From Clostridium sp. D43t1_170807_H7 (GTDB lineage: Bacteria; Bacillota; Clostridia; Clostridiales; Clostridiaceae): a stretch of 64,000 bases of DNA. Under the pieces are notes generated by a model. That model worked only from the letters and a program-made list of their open reading frames with translations. It was not told the DNA's origin and made no database searches. The translations under genes were made by a program, and so were the position numbers. Shown here in pieces: positions 46,913-55,784 of this stretch; position 1 is the stretch's first letter, and the number at the start of each line of letters is the position of its first letter. The stretch covers positions 114,784 through 178,783 of the forward strand of contig NZ_JADNLK010000004.1 in the NCBI RefSeq assembly GCF_015555905.1. Direction: 5' to 3'.

Positions 46913-47548
46913 ATGCATATAATTGCGTCTATTTTATTAGCATTTTCCGCAAGTTTAGACAGCTTAATAATTGGAATTGCTTATGGAATAAAGAAAATAC
47001 AAATTAAGTTTTCTATTAATATAATAATTGCATTAATTGTTACTTTAGGCACCTTCCTCTCAATGGTTCTAGGTGCTATTTTAAGCAAATTTATTCCTGT
47101 GTATATTTGCAACTATACTGGTGCAATTCTTTTAATTATTGTTGGTTTGTTTATGACATTTGACTTTTTTAAAGAACAAAGAAATTCAAAGAAAAAAGAA
47201 ATAAATATACCCAAGGAAAACAAGGATATTATTGAGTCATTACATTATGATGATATATTAACTAATAATAAAACTGCCGATACAGATGGTTCTGGTAATA
47301 TTGAAGTTAAAGAGGCTATTTCACTAGCACTTGCACTTAGCCTAAATAATTTTGCTCTTGGTCTTGGTGCAAGTATGTCAGGAATAAGCATTCCTCTAAC
47401 TACGATTTTTACATTTATATTTAGTATATTAATATTAATTTTAGGTTTAAAAATAGGTAACAGCTTCTTATCTAAAATTTTCGGTAAATATTCTGACTTA
47501 TTATCAGCTATTATAATTATAGCAATGGGAATATTTCAATTACTCTAA
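46913..47548 (+). CDS. ytaF: YtaF family sporulation membrane protein (MntP-like)
   Basis: 211 residues with two sets of three membrane segments, related to the MntP manganese exporter and called YtaF (sporulation membrane protein) in bacilli. The first three segments are residues 1-75 and the last three are about 135-210. The central loop carries DTDGSGNIEVKE (about 124-135), which reads as a canonical EF-hand calcium loop. An AAGGAG site precedes ATG 46913. Single gene with a terminator. The metal transported or sensed is unknown. Confidence 0.85.
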   Translation: MHIIASILLAFSASLDSLIIGIAYGIKKIQIKFSINIIIALIVTLGTFLSMVLGAILSKFIPVYICNYTGAILLIIVGLFMTFDFFKEQRNSKKKEINIPKENKDIIESLHYDDILTNNKTADTDGSGNIEVKEAISLALALSLNNFALGLGASMSGISIPLTTIFTFIFSILILILGLKIGNSFLSKIFGKYSDLLSAIIIIAMGIFQLL

Positions 47549-47553
47549 AAATA

Positions 47554-47596
47554 AAACTATGCTCCTTAATTATATTTAAATTGAGGAGCATAGTTT
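47554..47596. terminator. Bidirectional terminator
   Basis: A perfect 13-bp stem (47554-47566 with 47584-47596, core GCTCCT/AGGAGC) with an AT-rich loop, between convergent ytaF and pentapeptide genes. Confidence 0.8.
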
Positions 47597-47602
47597 ATAT
47601 CT

Positions 47603-48247
47603 TTATGCTATTACTTTATTAATAAGTCTTATAATATAACTTATAGTATAAAAATCTCTATCTATTTGTGATTTTATTTCATCGAATCCCTTAATTAATT
47701 CTTCTTCACTGAAATTCTCTTTAAGTATCATTAATGTTAAAGTATTAATATTACCTTCCTTTGTATCAAAAATTCTAGAAGCCTTGACATACTTATTTTC
47801 CATTAAATTATTTAATGATTCTTCTAACTCTGAGCTTATATTTATTTTAGGCATTCCTTCAAATATTCTTACTCCTTCAAGTTCAGCACTAAAATTCTTT
47901 GTCTTTTCTAATTTACATCCTAAAAATATAGTATTTTCGAATTTTGCATCTTTAAAATCAGTACCATCTAAATTTGCACCTTCAAAAATAGCATTTTTAA
48001 ATTTTGCATTTTTAAACTTACTATTTTTTAAATTAGTTCCTATAAACTCTGTTCCTTCAAAAGTTCCTTTCATAAAACTACAAGTTTTAAAATGCGCCCC
48101 TCTAAAAGTCGCAAAATTAAAGTTTGAATTTGAAAAATTACAATTATAGCAATTACTTCTTTTAAAATTCTTATACATAAAGTTCTTATCTTTTTTCTCT
48201 ATATTATTATAATGAAAATTTTCGTTCCCGCTATTATCTTTTGCCAT
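47603..48247 (-). CDS. Pentapeptide-repeat protein
   Basis: 214 residues. From about residue 30 to 118 there are A(N/D)LXX-type pentapeptides (CNFSN, SNFNF, ATFRG, AHFKT, TEFIG, TNLKN, SKFKN, AKFKN, AIFEG, ANLDG, TDFKD), which form a right-handed quadrilateral beta-helix. A C-terminal helical domain of about 90 residues follows. The family includes gyrase-protecting Qnr/MfpA proteins, but most members have no known role. Not signal-bearing, so cytoplasmic. Confidence 0.85.
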   Translation of the reverse strand: MAKDNSGNENFHYNNIEKKDKNFMYKNFKRSNCYNCNFSNSNFNFATFRGAHFKTCSFMKGTFEGTEFIGTNLKNSKFKNAKFKNAIFEGANLDGTDFKDAKFENTIFLGCKLEKTKNFSAELEGVRIFEGMPKINISSELEESLNNLMENKYVKASRIFDTKEGNINTLTLMILKENFSEEELIKGFDEIKSQIDRDFYTISYIIRLINKVIA

Positions 48248-48408
48248 TTCCTTCTCCTCTTACTTCCTAGTATATCTTACAATCTTATATATTTTAAATT
48301 AAAAAGTCAACTAAAATTTCCATATTTTATAAATGAATATTAAATTTTAAGAGAGAAATAATAATAGAGATGTTTAATTGAAAGGCAATATAAAGGAGGT
48401 TTTTTTAA

Positions 48409-48951
48409 TTGAAGAAATTTATTTGTACTGTATGTGGATATGTCCATGAAGGAGATACTCCTCCAGAAGTATGTCCAATATGTAAAGCACCTGCTAGCAA
48501 GTTTGAAGAAATGAGTGGAGAGCTACAATGGGCTGATGAACATAGAGTTGGTATATGTGAGGGCATAGATTCAGAAATTATTGAAGGTTTAAGAGCTAAC
48601 TTCAATGGTGAGTGTACTGAAGTTGGTATGTACTTAGCTATGTCTCGTGTAGCTGACCGTGAAGGCTATCCAGAAATAGCAGAAGCCTATAAAAGAATTG
48701 CTTATGAAGAAGCAGATCATGCAAGCAAATTTGCAGAAATATTAGGAGAAGTTGTTTCTCCTAGCAGTAAAGCAAATCTAGAAGCTAGAGTTGAAGCTGA
48801 ATTTGGTGCTTGTGATGGAAAGAAAAAGCTTGCAGCATTAGCGAAACAACATAATTTAGATGCTATTCATGATACAGTTCATGAAATGTGCAAAGATGAA
48901 GCAAGACATGGAAGGGCATTTAAAGGATTATTAGACAGATATTTTAGTTAG
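48409..48951 (+). CDS. Reverse rubrerythrin (rubredoxin domain first)
   Basis: 180 residues. The N-terminal rubredoxin domain binds one iron by Cys6, Cys9, Cys22 and Cys25 (CTVC...CPIC), and a ferritin-like four-helix di-iron domain follows ([38 protein letters not shown]). This order is the reverse of classic rubrerythrin and matches the Rbr3 proteins of C. acetobutylicum, which reduce hydrogen peroxide and oxygen with NADH-derived electrons. The start is TTG 48409, 9 bases after AAAGGAGG; no better ATG exists. Regulation by PerR is known for relatives, but I could not confirm a site here. Confidence 0.93.
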   Translation: MKKFICTVCGYVHEGDTPPEVCPICKAPASKFEEMSGELQWADEHRVGICEGIDSEIIEGLRANFNGECTEVGMYLAMSRVADREGYPEIAEAYKRIAYEEADHASKFAEILGEVVSPSSKANLEARVEAEFGACDGKKKLAALAKQHNLDAIHDTVHEMCKDEARHGRAFKGLLDRYFS

Positions 48952-48984
48952 TTACTAATTTTATTGTTGAAAGGAGATTTATAA

Positions 48985-49296
48985 ATGCAAAAAATTAATT
49001 GTGACGTAAATAATTGTTCTCATAATAAATCTGGTATATGTTATTCTAATCGTGTTGACATAGCTAGTTCATCATATACTGATAACGACACTTGCTGTGG
49101 ATCATTTTTAGATAAGAGACACTATAGTGATTTAACAAATAACACTAATAGTGCTGGTTGTTGTGATTGTTTAATATGTAAGGCAACAGAATGCATACAT
49201 AATGAAAATTGTAATTGTACTCTTTCATCCATAAATGTATCAGGATCTCGTGCTAATATATACACTGAAACTTGTTGCGAAAGTTTTGAAAAATAG
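48985..49296 (+). CDS. DUF1540 protein with two copies of the domain
   Basis: 103 residues. Two similar cysteine-rich units, about residues 1-38 (CDVNNCSHNKSGICYSNRVDI...CCGSF) and 61-101 (CKATECIHNENCNCTLSSINV...CCESF), fit the DUF1540 pattern. Each may bind a metal or Fe-S centre; the function is unknown. The gene starts 33 bases after the rubrerythrin stop with AAAGGAG, so both are likely on one transcript and may share an oxygen-related role. Confidence 0.85.
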   Translation: MQKINCDVNNCSHNKSGICYSNRVDIASSSYTDNDTCCGSFLDKRHYSDLTNNTNSAGCCDCLICKATECIHNENCNCTLSSINVSGSRANIYTETCCESFEK

Positions 49297-49301
49297 ATTT
49301 T

Positions 49302-49337
49302 ATGGCAAATAGATTAAATTTATAATCTATTTGCCAT
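49302..49337. terminator. Bidirectional terminator
   Basis: A perfect 15-bp stem (49302-49316 with 49323-49337) and a 6-base loop, between the convergent DUF1540 and TPR genes. Confidence 0.8.
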
Positions 49338-49348
49338 TTATATGTACA

Positions 49349-50227
49349 TTAAAATTCTTTACTTTTTTCTAATTCTAAAATCAAGTTTTTAATTTCTGTA
49401 TTATTAGGATTCTCTCTTAAAACATCTTTAAAATATTCAATTGCATCTTTATTTCTACCTTGTCTTAGTAACTCGAAAGCATATTCTTCTATTATTCTAT
49501 TATCTTCTGGCTCTAAAGAGTTTGCTTTAACTAAATATTCTTCTACTCCATCAAAGTTATTAAGCTCCTTATTACAAATTGCTATTCCAAAATAATTTTC
49601 TCCATCATATTCATTTATCTCTATAGCTTTATTAAAATATTCAATTGCTTCATTAAACCTTTTATGATTAGCTTCATATATTCCCAAACCAGTATACGAT
49701 CTTGAGCACTCCTTATTTGCTTCTATAGATTCCATAAATGCTTCCCTAGCTATTTCTGGATTATTTAAATTTACTAAATATGTCCATCCAATAATACATT
49801 TCAAATCAGATAACACTCTATTATCACATTCATAATTTTCCATGTAATCAACACATCTATTTATGGCATCCTCATATAAGCCCTCTCTTATATCTAATTC
49901 AATTAAAAAGGTATTTGCTAAATATTGCTCCTCTTCTTCCATTAATACTCTCTCAAAACATCTTCTACTTTCTACATAAAGCCCTAAGCTAAGTAATGCC
50001 TCTCCCTTTACGTTATACCCATATACAATATAGTCGCAACCTAAATCAAAAGCTAAGTCTATAGCAGCAATTGCATCTTCAAAAAAACCTTGAACTAAAT
50101 AACAATGAGCTGTATATAATAAATATTCTGGATTCCCACTTTTTTTAAATCCATCACTACTATATTTTAATGCTTCTTGAACGTCATACATTAATATTTC
50201 GTTAAATATCTCTTCTATGTTCTCCAT
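49349..50227 (-). CDS. Tetratricopeptide-repeat protein
   Basis: 292 residues, acidic, no signal peptide. Contains at least five to six TPR units, clear in SYTGLGIYEANHKRFNEAIEYFNKAIEIN, NYFGIAICNKELNNFDGVEEYLVKANSLEP and EYAFELLRQGRNKDAIEYFKDVLRENP. It is likely a protein-interaction scaffold. The nearest genes do not reveal a partner. A single gene with its own terminator further 3'. Confidence 0.87.
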   Translation of the reverse strand: MENIEEIFNEILMYDVQEALKYSSDGFKKSGNPEYLLYTAHCYLVQGFFEDAIAAIDLAFDLGCDYIVYGYNVKGEALLSLGLYVESRRCFERVLMEEEEQYLANTFLIELDIREGLYEDAINRCVDYMENYECDNRVLSDLKCIIGWTYLVNLNNPEIAREAFMESIEANKECSRSYTGLGIYEANHKRFNEAIEYFNKAIEINEYDGENYFGIAICNKELNNFDGVEEYLVKANSLEPEDNRIIEEYAFELLRQGRNKDAIEYFKDVLRENPNNTEIKNLILELEKSKEF

Positions 50228-50311
50228 TTTTTATCTTCCTTATCTAAAATATTTTATTATTATTCTTGCCATAAATTTATTTTATTAACTTATATATATT
50301 AATTTATCAAA

Positions 50312-50351
50312 TTTAAATTTGGAGCCTCAAAGAGATAGCTCCAAATTTAAA
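50312..50351 (-). terminator. Terminator after the PHP gene at 50360
   Basis: A perfect 14-bp stem (50312-50325 with 50338-50351, core GGAGC/GCTCC), 12-base loop. It starts 9 bases after the stop codon. Confidence 0.8.
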
Positions 50352-50359
50352 TGTATAAT

Positions 50360-51139
50360 CTAAATTTTAAACTCTGTATTTTTATCGTATGTTCCAGATT
50401 TTAATAAATAGCGTTTTAATAGCTTAGAAGAAAATATTTTAAAGTTTAATGCAGAATTTATTTCAATTGTATAATCTCCTTTTGTTATACAATCTTTTAA
50501 TTCATTTATAGTTGAACACTCCTTATTTAGGCTAGTATATATTCCTCCAAGTTGAATAGGTGTATGACTATCACTTCCTGTAATAATATTAAGTCCTAAC
50601 TCTTGAGATAAATTAATTAATTCATCTCTAGCAATACTCTCACCTTTTTTAAATATATCCTTTCCATTTAAGTCTAAAGCATCCAATCGCTTTAATAACT
50701 TATGTGACTGATTACATAATTTATGACCCCTTCTACATGGGTGTGCCCCAATCTTTAATAAATTAAATATATCTGCTTGATCTAATAAGTCTTCTAATTC
50801 TATTAAATTATCTTTTTCTCTAAAGGCTTTTAATAGATCATAAATATCAATAATATTTTCTCTCTCACCAGCTAAAATTACATGACCTTTATTTTTAATA
50901 CTAACTTCCATTCCAGGAAATACTGATATACCTTCTACAATATATCTATCCCCTTCATAAATAAAATTCTTTTCTAAAAAGTCATAAATAACAAGAAAAT
51001 CTTTTGCATTGAAGTGTTCACAGAGAATTATTCCATTTAGGCCATTACTTTTTGCAAAATATATTTCGTTCATAAAAAACTCTTTATTAAAATCTTTTCT
51101 TTTGCTTAGTAATCCATGGACATGAAAATCCATATTCAT
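50360..51139 (-). CDS. PHP-domain metal-dependent phosphoesterase
   Basis: 259 residues. The N-terminal MDFHVHGLLSKR has the His/Asp pair of PHP, followed by LCEHFNAKDF, FPGMEVSIKNKGHVIL, KIGAHPCRRGH and ITGSDSHTPIQLGG, which supply the remaining metal ligands. It is a stand-alone PHP hydrolase of unknown substrate, not closely similar to the YcdX-like one at 30600. Its neighbours truA and the TPR gene give no pathway. Confidence 0.83.
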   Translation of the reverse strand: MNMDFHVHGLLSKRKDFNKEFFMNEIYFAKSNGLNGIILCEHFNAKDFLVIYDFLEKNFIYEGDRYIVEGISVFPGMEVSIKNKGHVILAGERENIIDIYDLLKAFREKDNLIELEDLLDQADIFNLLKIGAHPCRRGHKLCNQSHKLLKRLDALDLNGKDIFKKGESIARDELINLSQELGLNIITGSDSHTPIQLGGIYTSLNKECSTINELKDCITKGDYTIEINSALNFKIFSSKLLKRYLLKSGTYDKNTEFKI

Positions 51140-51252
51140 TTATTTTTCACACCCTTATTTTATTCCCAATATTGCTGAAGGTAATCTAATTACCCTATAT
51201 TTATTAATATATTAAGATTGTATCTTTTATGTTAATTAGTAATTAAAAATTT

Positions 51253-52002
51253 TTAATATTTTACTTCTTTCATACAAAGTCCTTTTGCCGGTGCTTTTTC
51301 GGCTAATTCACTTCTACTTTTTTCTTCTAATAGCTCTTTTACTTTTATAGGTTCAATTTCTCCCTTTGCAACCTTTATTAAAGTTCCACTTAAAATTCTA
51401 ACCATATTTAACAAGAATCCATTTCCATTATATTCAATTTTTATAATGTTATCTTTTTCTGTGATATTTATATAATTTATTGTTCTAATAGTTGACTTCT
51501 TTGATTTATCTTTGACTGCACTGAAGCCTTTAAAATCATGAGTACCTAATAAATATTTACTAGCTTCCCTCATCTTTTCTATATCTAGTTGACCTTCAAC
51601 ATGATAAGCATATTTCTTAAGAAAAACATTTGCAAATTTATTATTATCAATAGTGTATACATAAGTTTTTGATATTGCATTTAATCTTGAATGAAATCTG
51701 TCACTAACCTCTCTTAATGATGTTACAGATATATCCTCTGGTAAAAACTCACGTAAATACTTTAACATTTCAGGAATCTTCTTTTCACTATTAGTTTTAA
51801 AGTTTGCTGTATACTTATCAGCATGAACCCCTGTATCAGTTCTTCCACAACCAATTACTTGAATTTCTTCTCCTGTCATTTTAGATAATACTTTTTCGAT
51901 TTTATCTTGTATAGTTGATACGCTAGTTCCCTTTATATTTTGCTTTTGCCATCCCTTATATCTTGAACCGTCATATTGAATCGTCATTCTTATATTTCTC
52001 AT
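51253..52002 (-). CDS. truA: tRNA pseudouridine synthase A
   Basis: 249 residues. Converts uridines 38-40 of the tRNA anticodon stem to pseudouridine. The catalytic Asp lies in [11 protein letters not shown], preceded by [10 protein letters not shown] and followed by [17 protein letters not shown] and [19 protein letters not shown], all normal for TruA. It is downstream of an unknown 205-residue gene by 28 bases. Confidence 0.96.
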   Translation of the reverse strand: MRNIRMTIQYDGSRYKGWQKQNIKGTSVSTIQDKIEKVLSKMTGEEIQVIGCGRTDTGVHADKYTANFKTNSEKKIPEMLKYLREFLPEDISVTSLREVSDRFHSRLNAISKTYVYTIDNNKFANVFLKKYAYHVEGQLDIEKMREASKYLLGTHDFKGFSAVKDKSKKSTIRTINYINITEKDNIIKIEYNGNGFLLNMVRILSGTLIKVAKGEIEPIKVKELLEEKSRSELAEKAPAKGLCMKEVKY

Positions 52003-52030
52003 ACATTATCTCTCTTTTCTTTAATTTTAT

Positions 52031-52648
52031 CTATCTTTTCTTAAGTTTAAAACCTTCTTTGTAACTAACAACTTTTACATTAAGTACATTTAATAACTTT
52101 TCTAAACTTTTAACTTGATTTATATATTCAATTTTTCCACTCTTAAGTAAATTATTTATATTTTTAATAATATCCTCTTTTTCTTCTTCCCCTATTCTTC
52201 TTTTAGTTTTAATAACCATTCTATTTATAAAAGTTAATGTTTCCCAGATCTGTTCATTTGTTATTTTACTAAAATCATTTATTACTCTTGTATATCCTAC
52301 TCTTCTATTATTTGCTGGATATGCTTCTTTAAAGAAATCTAAAAAATGATTTACTTCTTGTGGATCTTTATTTGAAACATATTTACCTAATCCAGATTTT
52401 AGTTGGTTTTTTAAATACATAATAGTATTTGCTTTTACTAATGTATTCATCTCTTCTATGCTCTTATAAATAATAGTATATATCTCTTGTATCTTTTCAC
52501 CATCTAGACCATTCTTAGCTAAAGGTTTAATTGCCTCTATGGCTTCTAAGATACTTTTCTTAGAATTCAACTCTTTTCCAAATGCTTGTTTTAATATTTC
52601 TTCTCCACTTAATTTATTTAAATTTGATTCTAAATTATTCTCTTCCAT
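52031..52648 (-). CDS. Hypothetical helical protein, 205 aa, in an apparent operon with truA
   Basis: Almost entirely helical and charged; starts MEENNLESNLNKLSGEEILK and ends KVVSYKEGFKLKKR. No signal peptide, membrane segment or catalytic motif seen. It contains VGYTRVINDFSKITNEQIWETLTFINRMVIKTKRR. The family is not recognised. It ends 28 bases before truA, so it is probably co-transcribed and may relate to RNA, but that is a guess. Confidence 0.7.
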   Translation of the reverse strand: MEENNLESNLNKLSGEEILKQAFGKELNSKKSILEAIEAIKPLAKNGLDGEKIQEIYTIIYKSIEEMNTLVKANTIMYLKNQLKSGLGKYVSNKDPQEVNHFLDFFKEAYPANNRRVGYTRVINDFSKITNEQIWETLTFINRMVIKTKRRIGEEEKEDIIKNINNLLKSGKIEYINQVKSLEKLLNVLNVKVVSYKEGFKLKKR

Positions 52649-52690
52649 CTTTTGTATCCTACCTCTGTTTTATAATTTTTTATTTAATAA

Positions 52691-52730
52691 AATATTGATA
52701 TGATATTTTGCATACTACCATATCAATATT
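52691..52730 (-). terminator. Hairpin after the dipeptidase gene
   Basis: A perfect 12-bp AT-rich stem (52691-52702 with 52719-52730) and a 16-base loop, followed by T-rich sequence on the minus strand. It separates the M19 gene from the 205-aa gene. Confidence 0.65.
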
Positions 52731-52782
52731 TAAATTCATATTAAACTTTAAATTAATTAATGTCTATTTTTATTTAATAATT

Positions 52783-53793
52783 TTATAACAACTCTCTATA
52801 TAAATTAAGTAAGTTCTTATAAAATATCTTTTCTACCTCTTCATAAGTAAATCCATTCTTTAATAAAGCTTCTGCTAATAATTGCATATATGAACCATCT
52901 TTAAGTTCTAAAGTACTAGGTATTCCATCAAAATCACTACCTAATGCAATTGAGTTTATTCCACCAACATTTTTAATGTAATTAATATGCTTTACAATAT
53001 GTTCTATATAAGTAAAGGTTGGTTCTATATATGGAGTAGGCTGAATAAAATTTGAGCAGAAATTAATTCCTGTTACCCCTCCTCTTTCTGCAAGATTTCT
53101 TATCATATCATCACTTAAATTTCTTGCAACATTTGATATACTTCTAGCATTACTATGACTTGCAACAAAAGGCTTGTTAGTATGCTTTAAAACATCATAA
53201 AATCCAGCATCTGATAAATGTGAGACATCCACTATGATTCCCATAGCTTCCATTCTCTCAACTAACTCTATTCCAAAGTTAGTTAATCCATCTTTTGTAT
53301 TAATAAGACTTATATCTGGCTTTTCTAATATTTTACCATTGTCATCAACCTTAAGCTTAACATTAGGGTATCCTACTCCATTTGGATAATTCCATGTTAG
53401 AGTCATTAGCCTAACACCCCTATCATAAACTTCTTGTAGCCTTTCCATTTTACATTCTAATGCACCTGAATCCTCTATAGTTAATAATGCAGCTATTTTA
53501 TTTTCTTTCTTACACCTTAATATATCCTCATATTTATAAACAGGTATTATATCTTCCTTATTTTTATTAAGTTCTTCATAATAAACATCTATCATTTCTT
53601 GTAGTGTTTCATATGGCTTCTTATACTTTTTAATATCTATAAACATTGCAAAATTTTGAAGCAAATAATCTGATTTTTTCATTTTCTTTATGTCAATATG
53701 GAGTTTATTCTCCTTTAAGCTATAACTATTTCCTAAAAGTCTATTTTCATAAATAACTCCTATTGTATCACAATGCATATCAGCAACTTTCAT
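52783..53793 (-). CDS. Membrane-dipeptidase-like peptidase M19
   Basis: 336 residues. The metal ligands of renal-dipeptidase-like M19 enzymes are present: DMHCDT near the N-terminus, TIEDSGAL, VDVSHLSDAGFYDV, ASHSNAR and GSDFDG. These enzymes hydrolyse dipeptides, often with D- or dehydro-residues at the C-terminal side, and use two zinc ions. No signal peptide, so cytoplasmic. It follows the 135-aa unknown gene on the same strand after a terminator. Confidence 0.9.
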   Translation of the reverse strand: MKVADMHCDTIGVIYENRLLGNSYSLKENKLHIDIKKMKKSDYLLQNFAMFIDIKKYKKPYETLQEMIDVYYEELNKNKEDIIPVYKYEDILRCKKENKIAALLTIEDSGALECKMERLQEVYDRGVRLMTLTWNYPNGVGYPNVKLKVDDNGKILEKPDISLINTKDGLTNFGIELVERMEAMGIIVDVSHLSDAGFYDVLKHTNKPFVASHSNARSISNVARNLSDDMIRNLAERGGVTGINFCSNFIQPTPYIEPTFTYIEHIVKHINYIKNVGGINSIALGSDFDGIPSTLELKDGSYMQLLAEALLKNGFTYEEVEKIFYKNLLNLYRELL

Positions 53794-53857
53794 ATAAGTT
53801 ACCTCCTAAATATTTATTATCTTAAATTATACCATAATTGAAGTAATAATAAAAAAA

Positions 53858-53878
53858 GTGACAAGCAAAACCTGTCAC
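53858..53878 (-). terminator. Terminator after the 135-aa gene
   Basis: Stem GTGACA/TGTCAC (53858-53863 with 53873-53878), 9-base loop and seven T after it on the minus strand. Confidence 0.75.
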
Positions 53879-53897
53879 CATAAATAAACTATAAGTA

Positions 53898-54305
53898 CTA
53901 TATTAATTTTTTAACTATTTCACAAGGTGCTGGAATTGTAAATATTAAATCTTCATCAACTTTTAATTTACATTCATCTTTACTTTCTTTAATTTTATCT
54001 ATAGATAATCCTCCAATATTAACTTCCTTAAGCTTAGTAGGTGCAACTTCAACTTTAAATAAACTATCTTTTATTCCTGTAATTTTTAAATCTATTTGCC
54101 CCCCATTATTTTTAACTTTTAAGCTAATAATGTTGTTTCCCTTTAAGGTCTTTTGCTCAGTTGGAAAATAATCTACTTCAACTTCACCTGTAATAGTTAC
54201 AAAACCACCACTTAATTTTCTTTTTACTAATAAACTAATATTATAATCATTAGTAAGGTCTTTTAATAATTTACCTAATTTATTTACTGTTAATTCATAT
54301 ACCAT
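53898..54305 (-). CDS. Hypothetical protein, 135 aa
   Basis: Starts MVYELTVNKLGKLLKDLTND, then strand-rich segments (LLVKRKLSGGFVTITGEVEVDYFPTE, NIISLKVKNNGGQIDLKITG), and ends FTIPAPCEIVKKLI. No signal peptide or membrane segment. Predicted mostly beta, possibly a small beta-sandwich or tube. Not recognised. A single gene with its own terminator. Confidence 0.65.
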   Translation of the reverse strand: MVYELTVNKLGKLLKDLTNDYNISLLVKRKLSGGFVTITGEVEVDYFPTEQKTLKGNNIISLKVKNNGGQIDLKITGIKDSLFKVEVAPTKLKEVNIGGLSIDKIKESKDECKLKVDEDLIFTIPAPCEIVKKLI

Positions 54306-54469
54306 AATAATTATTCCTTTTCTATGTTTTTATATACTTATTATATTACATATTTATAATATTATTTCAACCTATTTATTCTAAGCTTACCTTTAATTCT
54401 TAGGTTGTATATCCACAACTAATATCAAACATCATATTTGAAATTTACCTAACTCGTATAAATTTATAA

Positions 54470-54988
54470 TTAAGTATCAAATTCAAGATAATACAAAATA
54501 TTTTCATCTAAATCATATAAAGCTACTGTTATATTAAAAGAGTTTCTGTTAAATATTTCTGAATCACTTGAAGAATCCCCATTTTCACTATTTCTATCTA
54601 CAAAATACCAATATCCATTTTCTATTTTGGGAATTTTAAACTCTTTGGCTATATTAAAATCATAAAAAACTCCATTTTTCATTCCTCCATAAATAAATAT
54701 GTTAATATTATCGCTTAATTGTGTATTAAACCAATTATTTTCTTTGAATTCTTCTATTACTCTTTCTTTATCTTCAGATGAAAATTCTAACTTTGCAAAT
54801 GTTGTTCCATCACCATGAAATCCCCCGTGGCTATCTTCATAACTTATATTTGTTGGCTCTGGAATATTAATCTTGATTTGTTTATTTATATACTCTATCT
54901 CTGATATATCTGCACATCCCATAAATTCATATGAACTTATAAAAAATACTATAATAAAGATAATAAATTTTTTAATTTTGTTCTCCAT
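54470..54988 (-). CDS. Hypothetical lipoprotein, 172 aa
   Basis: The N-terminus is a signal peptide ending in the lipobox EFMGC (Cys25), so it is lipid-anchored. The mature part has an HGGFHGDGTTFAKLEF stretch, a predicted mixed alpha/beta fold and NITVALYDLDENILYYLEFD near the end. It resembles small clostridial lipoproteins of unknown role, but I cannot name a family. A lone gene. Confidence 0.75.
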   Translation of the reverse strand: MENKIKKFIIFIIVFFISSYEFMGCADISEIEYINKQIKINIPEPTNISYEDSHGGFHGDGTTFAKLEFSSEDKERVIEEFKENNWFNTQLSDNINIFIYGGMKNGVFYDFNIAKEFKIPKIENGYWYFVDRNSENGDSSSDSEIFNRNSFNITVALYDLDENILYYLEFDT

Positions 54989-55130
54989 ATACTACTTATC
55001 CCTTTTTAACATAATAATACTCTTCTTTTTATTACTATATTATATCTTTTAAGTATTTATTTGTATATACTTAATTTATTTTCAATATTTTTCATAATTA
55101 TACTCTATAAATTATGTATAATAGAAATAT

Positions 55131-55238
55131 AAAGGTAAACTTAGGTTTGATTCATTATTAAAAGATTATGTAGACTTCGAAAATTTTGATAAAAATGTAA
55201 CAGTGAATAATTTATTGACACATACCTCTGGTATATAA
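55131..55238 (+). pseudogene. Remnant of a second serine hydrolase (beta-lactamase family)
   Basis: A 35-codon fragment without a start codon reads KGKLRFDSLLKDYVDFEN, then VTVNNLLTHTSGI and stops. The same region of the interrupted gene at 20148-21149 reads EEGKISFDDLLKSFVSSE and ITIKHLLTHTSGI. Only the stretch before the active-site neighbourhood remains; the SxxK and YxN parts are gone. It therefore is a truncated relic of a related gene, lying in the 330-bp gap between the lipoprotein and the acetyltransferase. The rest of that gap shows nothing else. Confidence 0.7.
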
Positions 55239-55318
55239 GCTAATACGTTGGATTTTCTACTAAATATACCTTATAATTATTTAGTGATAGTAATTATAAA
55301 TTAAGGTAGGTATTGAAT

Positions 55319-55738
55319 ATGGATTTAAAAATTAGGTTTGCAGAAATGTATGATTTAGATAGTTGTGTTGAATTAGACTTGCACAAAAATACAGATATAA
55401 TAAAAAATAAAATTACTATGAATGAAGTTATAGTAGCAGAAGTCAATAATGAGGTTATTGGTTGCTTAAAAATTGAATATATTTGGACTCATCTTCCATT
55501 TATAAGCTATATAGTCATAAGAAAAGATTTTAGATCTTCTGGTATTGGAAAATCAATGCTATCCTTCTTAGAAAAACACTTAAGAGAAGATGGACAATCT
55601 ACTCTTTTAAGCTCTACAATGACAGATGCAGTAAATCCTCAAAAATGGCACTTAAAAATGGGCTTTATTGAATGTGGTATTTTATGTGGAATTAATGAAA
55701 ATGGAGTTGGTGAAATATTCTTTAAAAAATCTTTATAA
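55319..55738 (+). CDS. GNAT-family acetyltransferase
   Basis: 139 residues from ATG 55319, with AGGTAGG 8 bases upstream (a TTG 6 bases earlier is less suited). The GNAT acetyl-CoA site is VIRKDFRSSGIGKSMLSFLE, and the C-terminal HLKMGFIECGIL is typical. It transfers an acetyl group to an unknown amine. A single gene, following the serine hydrolase relic. Confidence 0.87.
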   Translation: MDLKIRFAEMYDLDSCVELDLHKNTDIIKNKITMNEVIVAEVNNEVIGCLKIEYIWTHLPFISYIVIRKDFRSSGIGKSMLSFLEKHLREDGQSTLLSSTMTDAVNPQKWHLKMGFIECGILCGINENGVGEIFFKKSL

Positions 55739-55755
55739 TTAAACTACTTATAATA

Positions 55756-55783
55756 AAATCCTCAGCAATTTTGCTGAGGATTT
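55756..55783. terminator. Bidirectional terminator
   Basis: An 11-bp stem (55756-55766 with 55773-55783, core CCTCAGC/GCTGAGG) and a 6-base loop between convergent GNAT and modC genes. Confidence 0.85.
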
Positions 55784-55784
55784 A

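Noticed and set aside
48325..48345. PerR box upstream of reverse rubrerythrin (TTATAAATGAATATTAA)
   Set aside because: Only a partial match to TTATAATNATTATAA in very AT-rich DNA, where such matches are common by chance.
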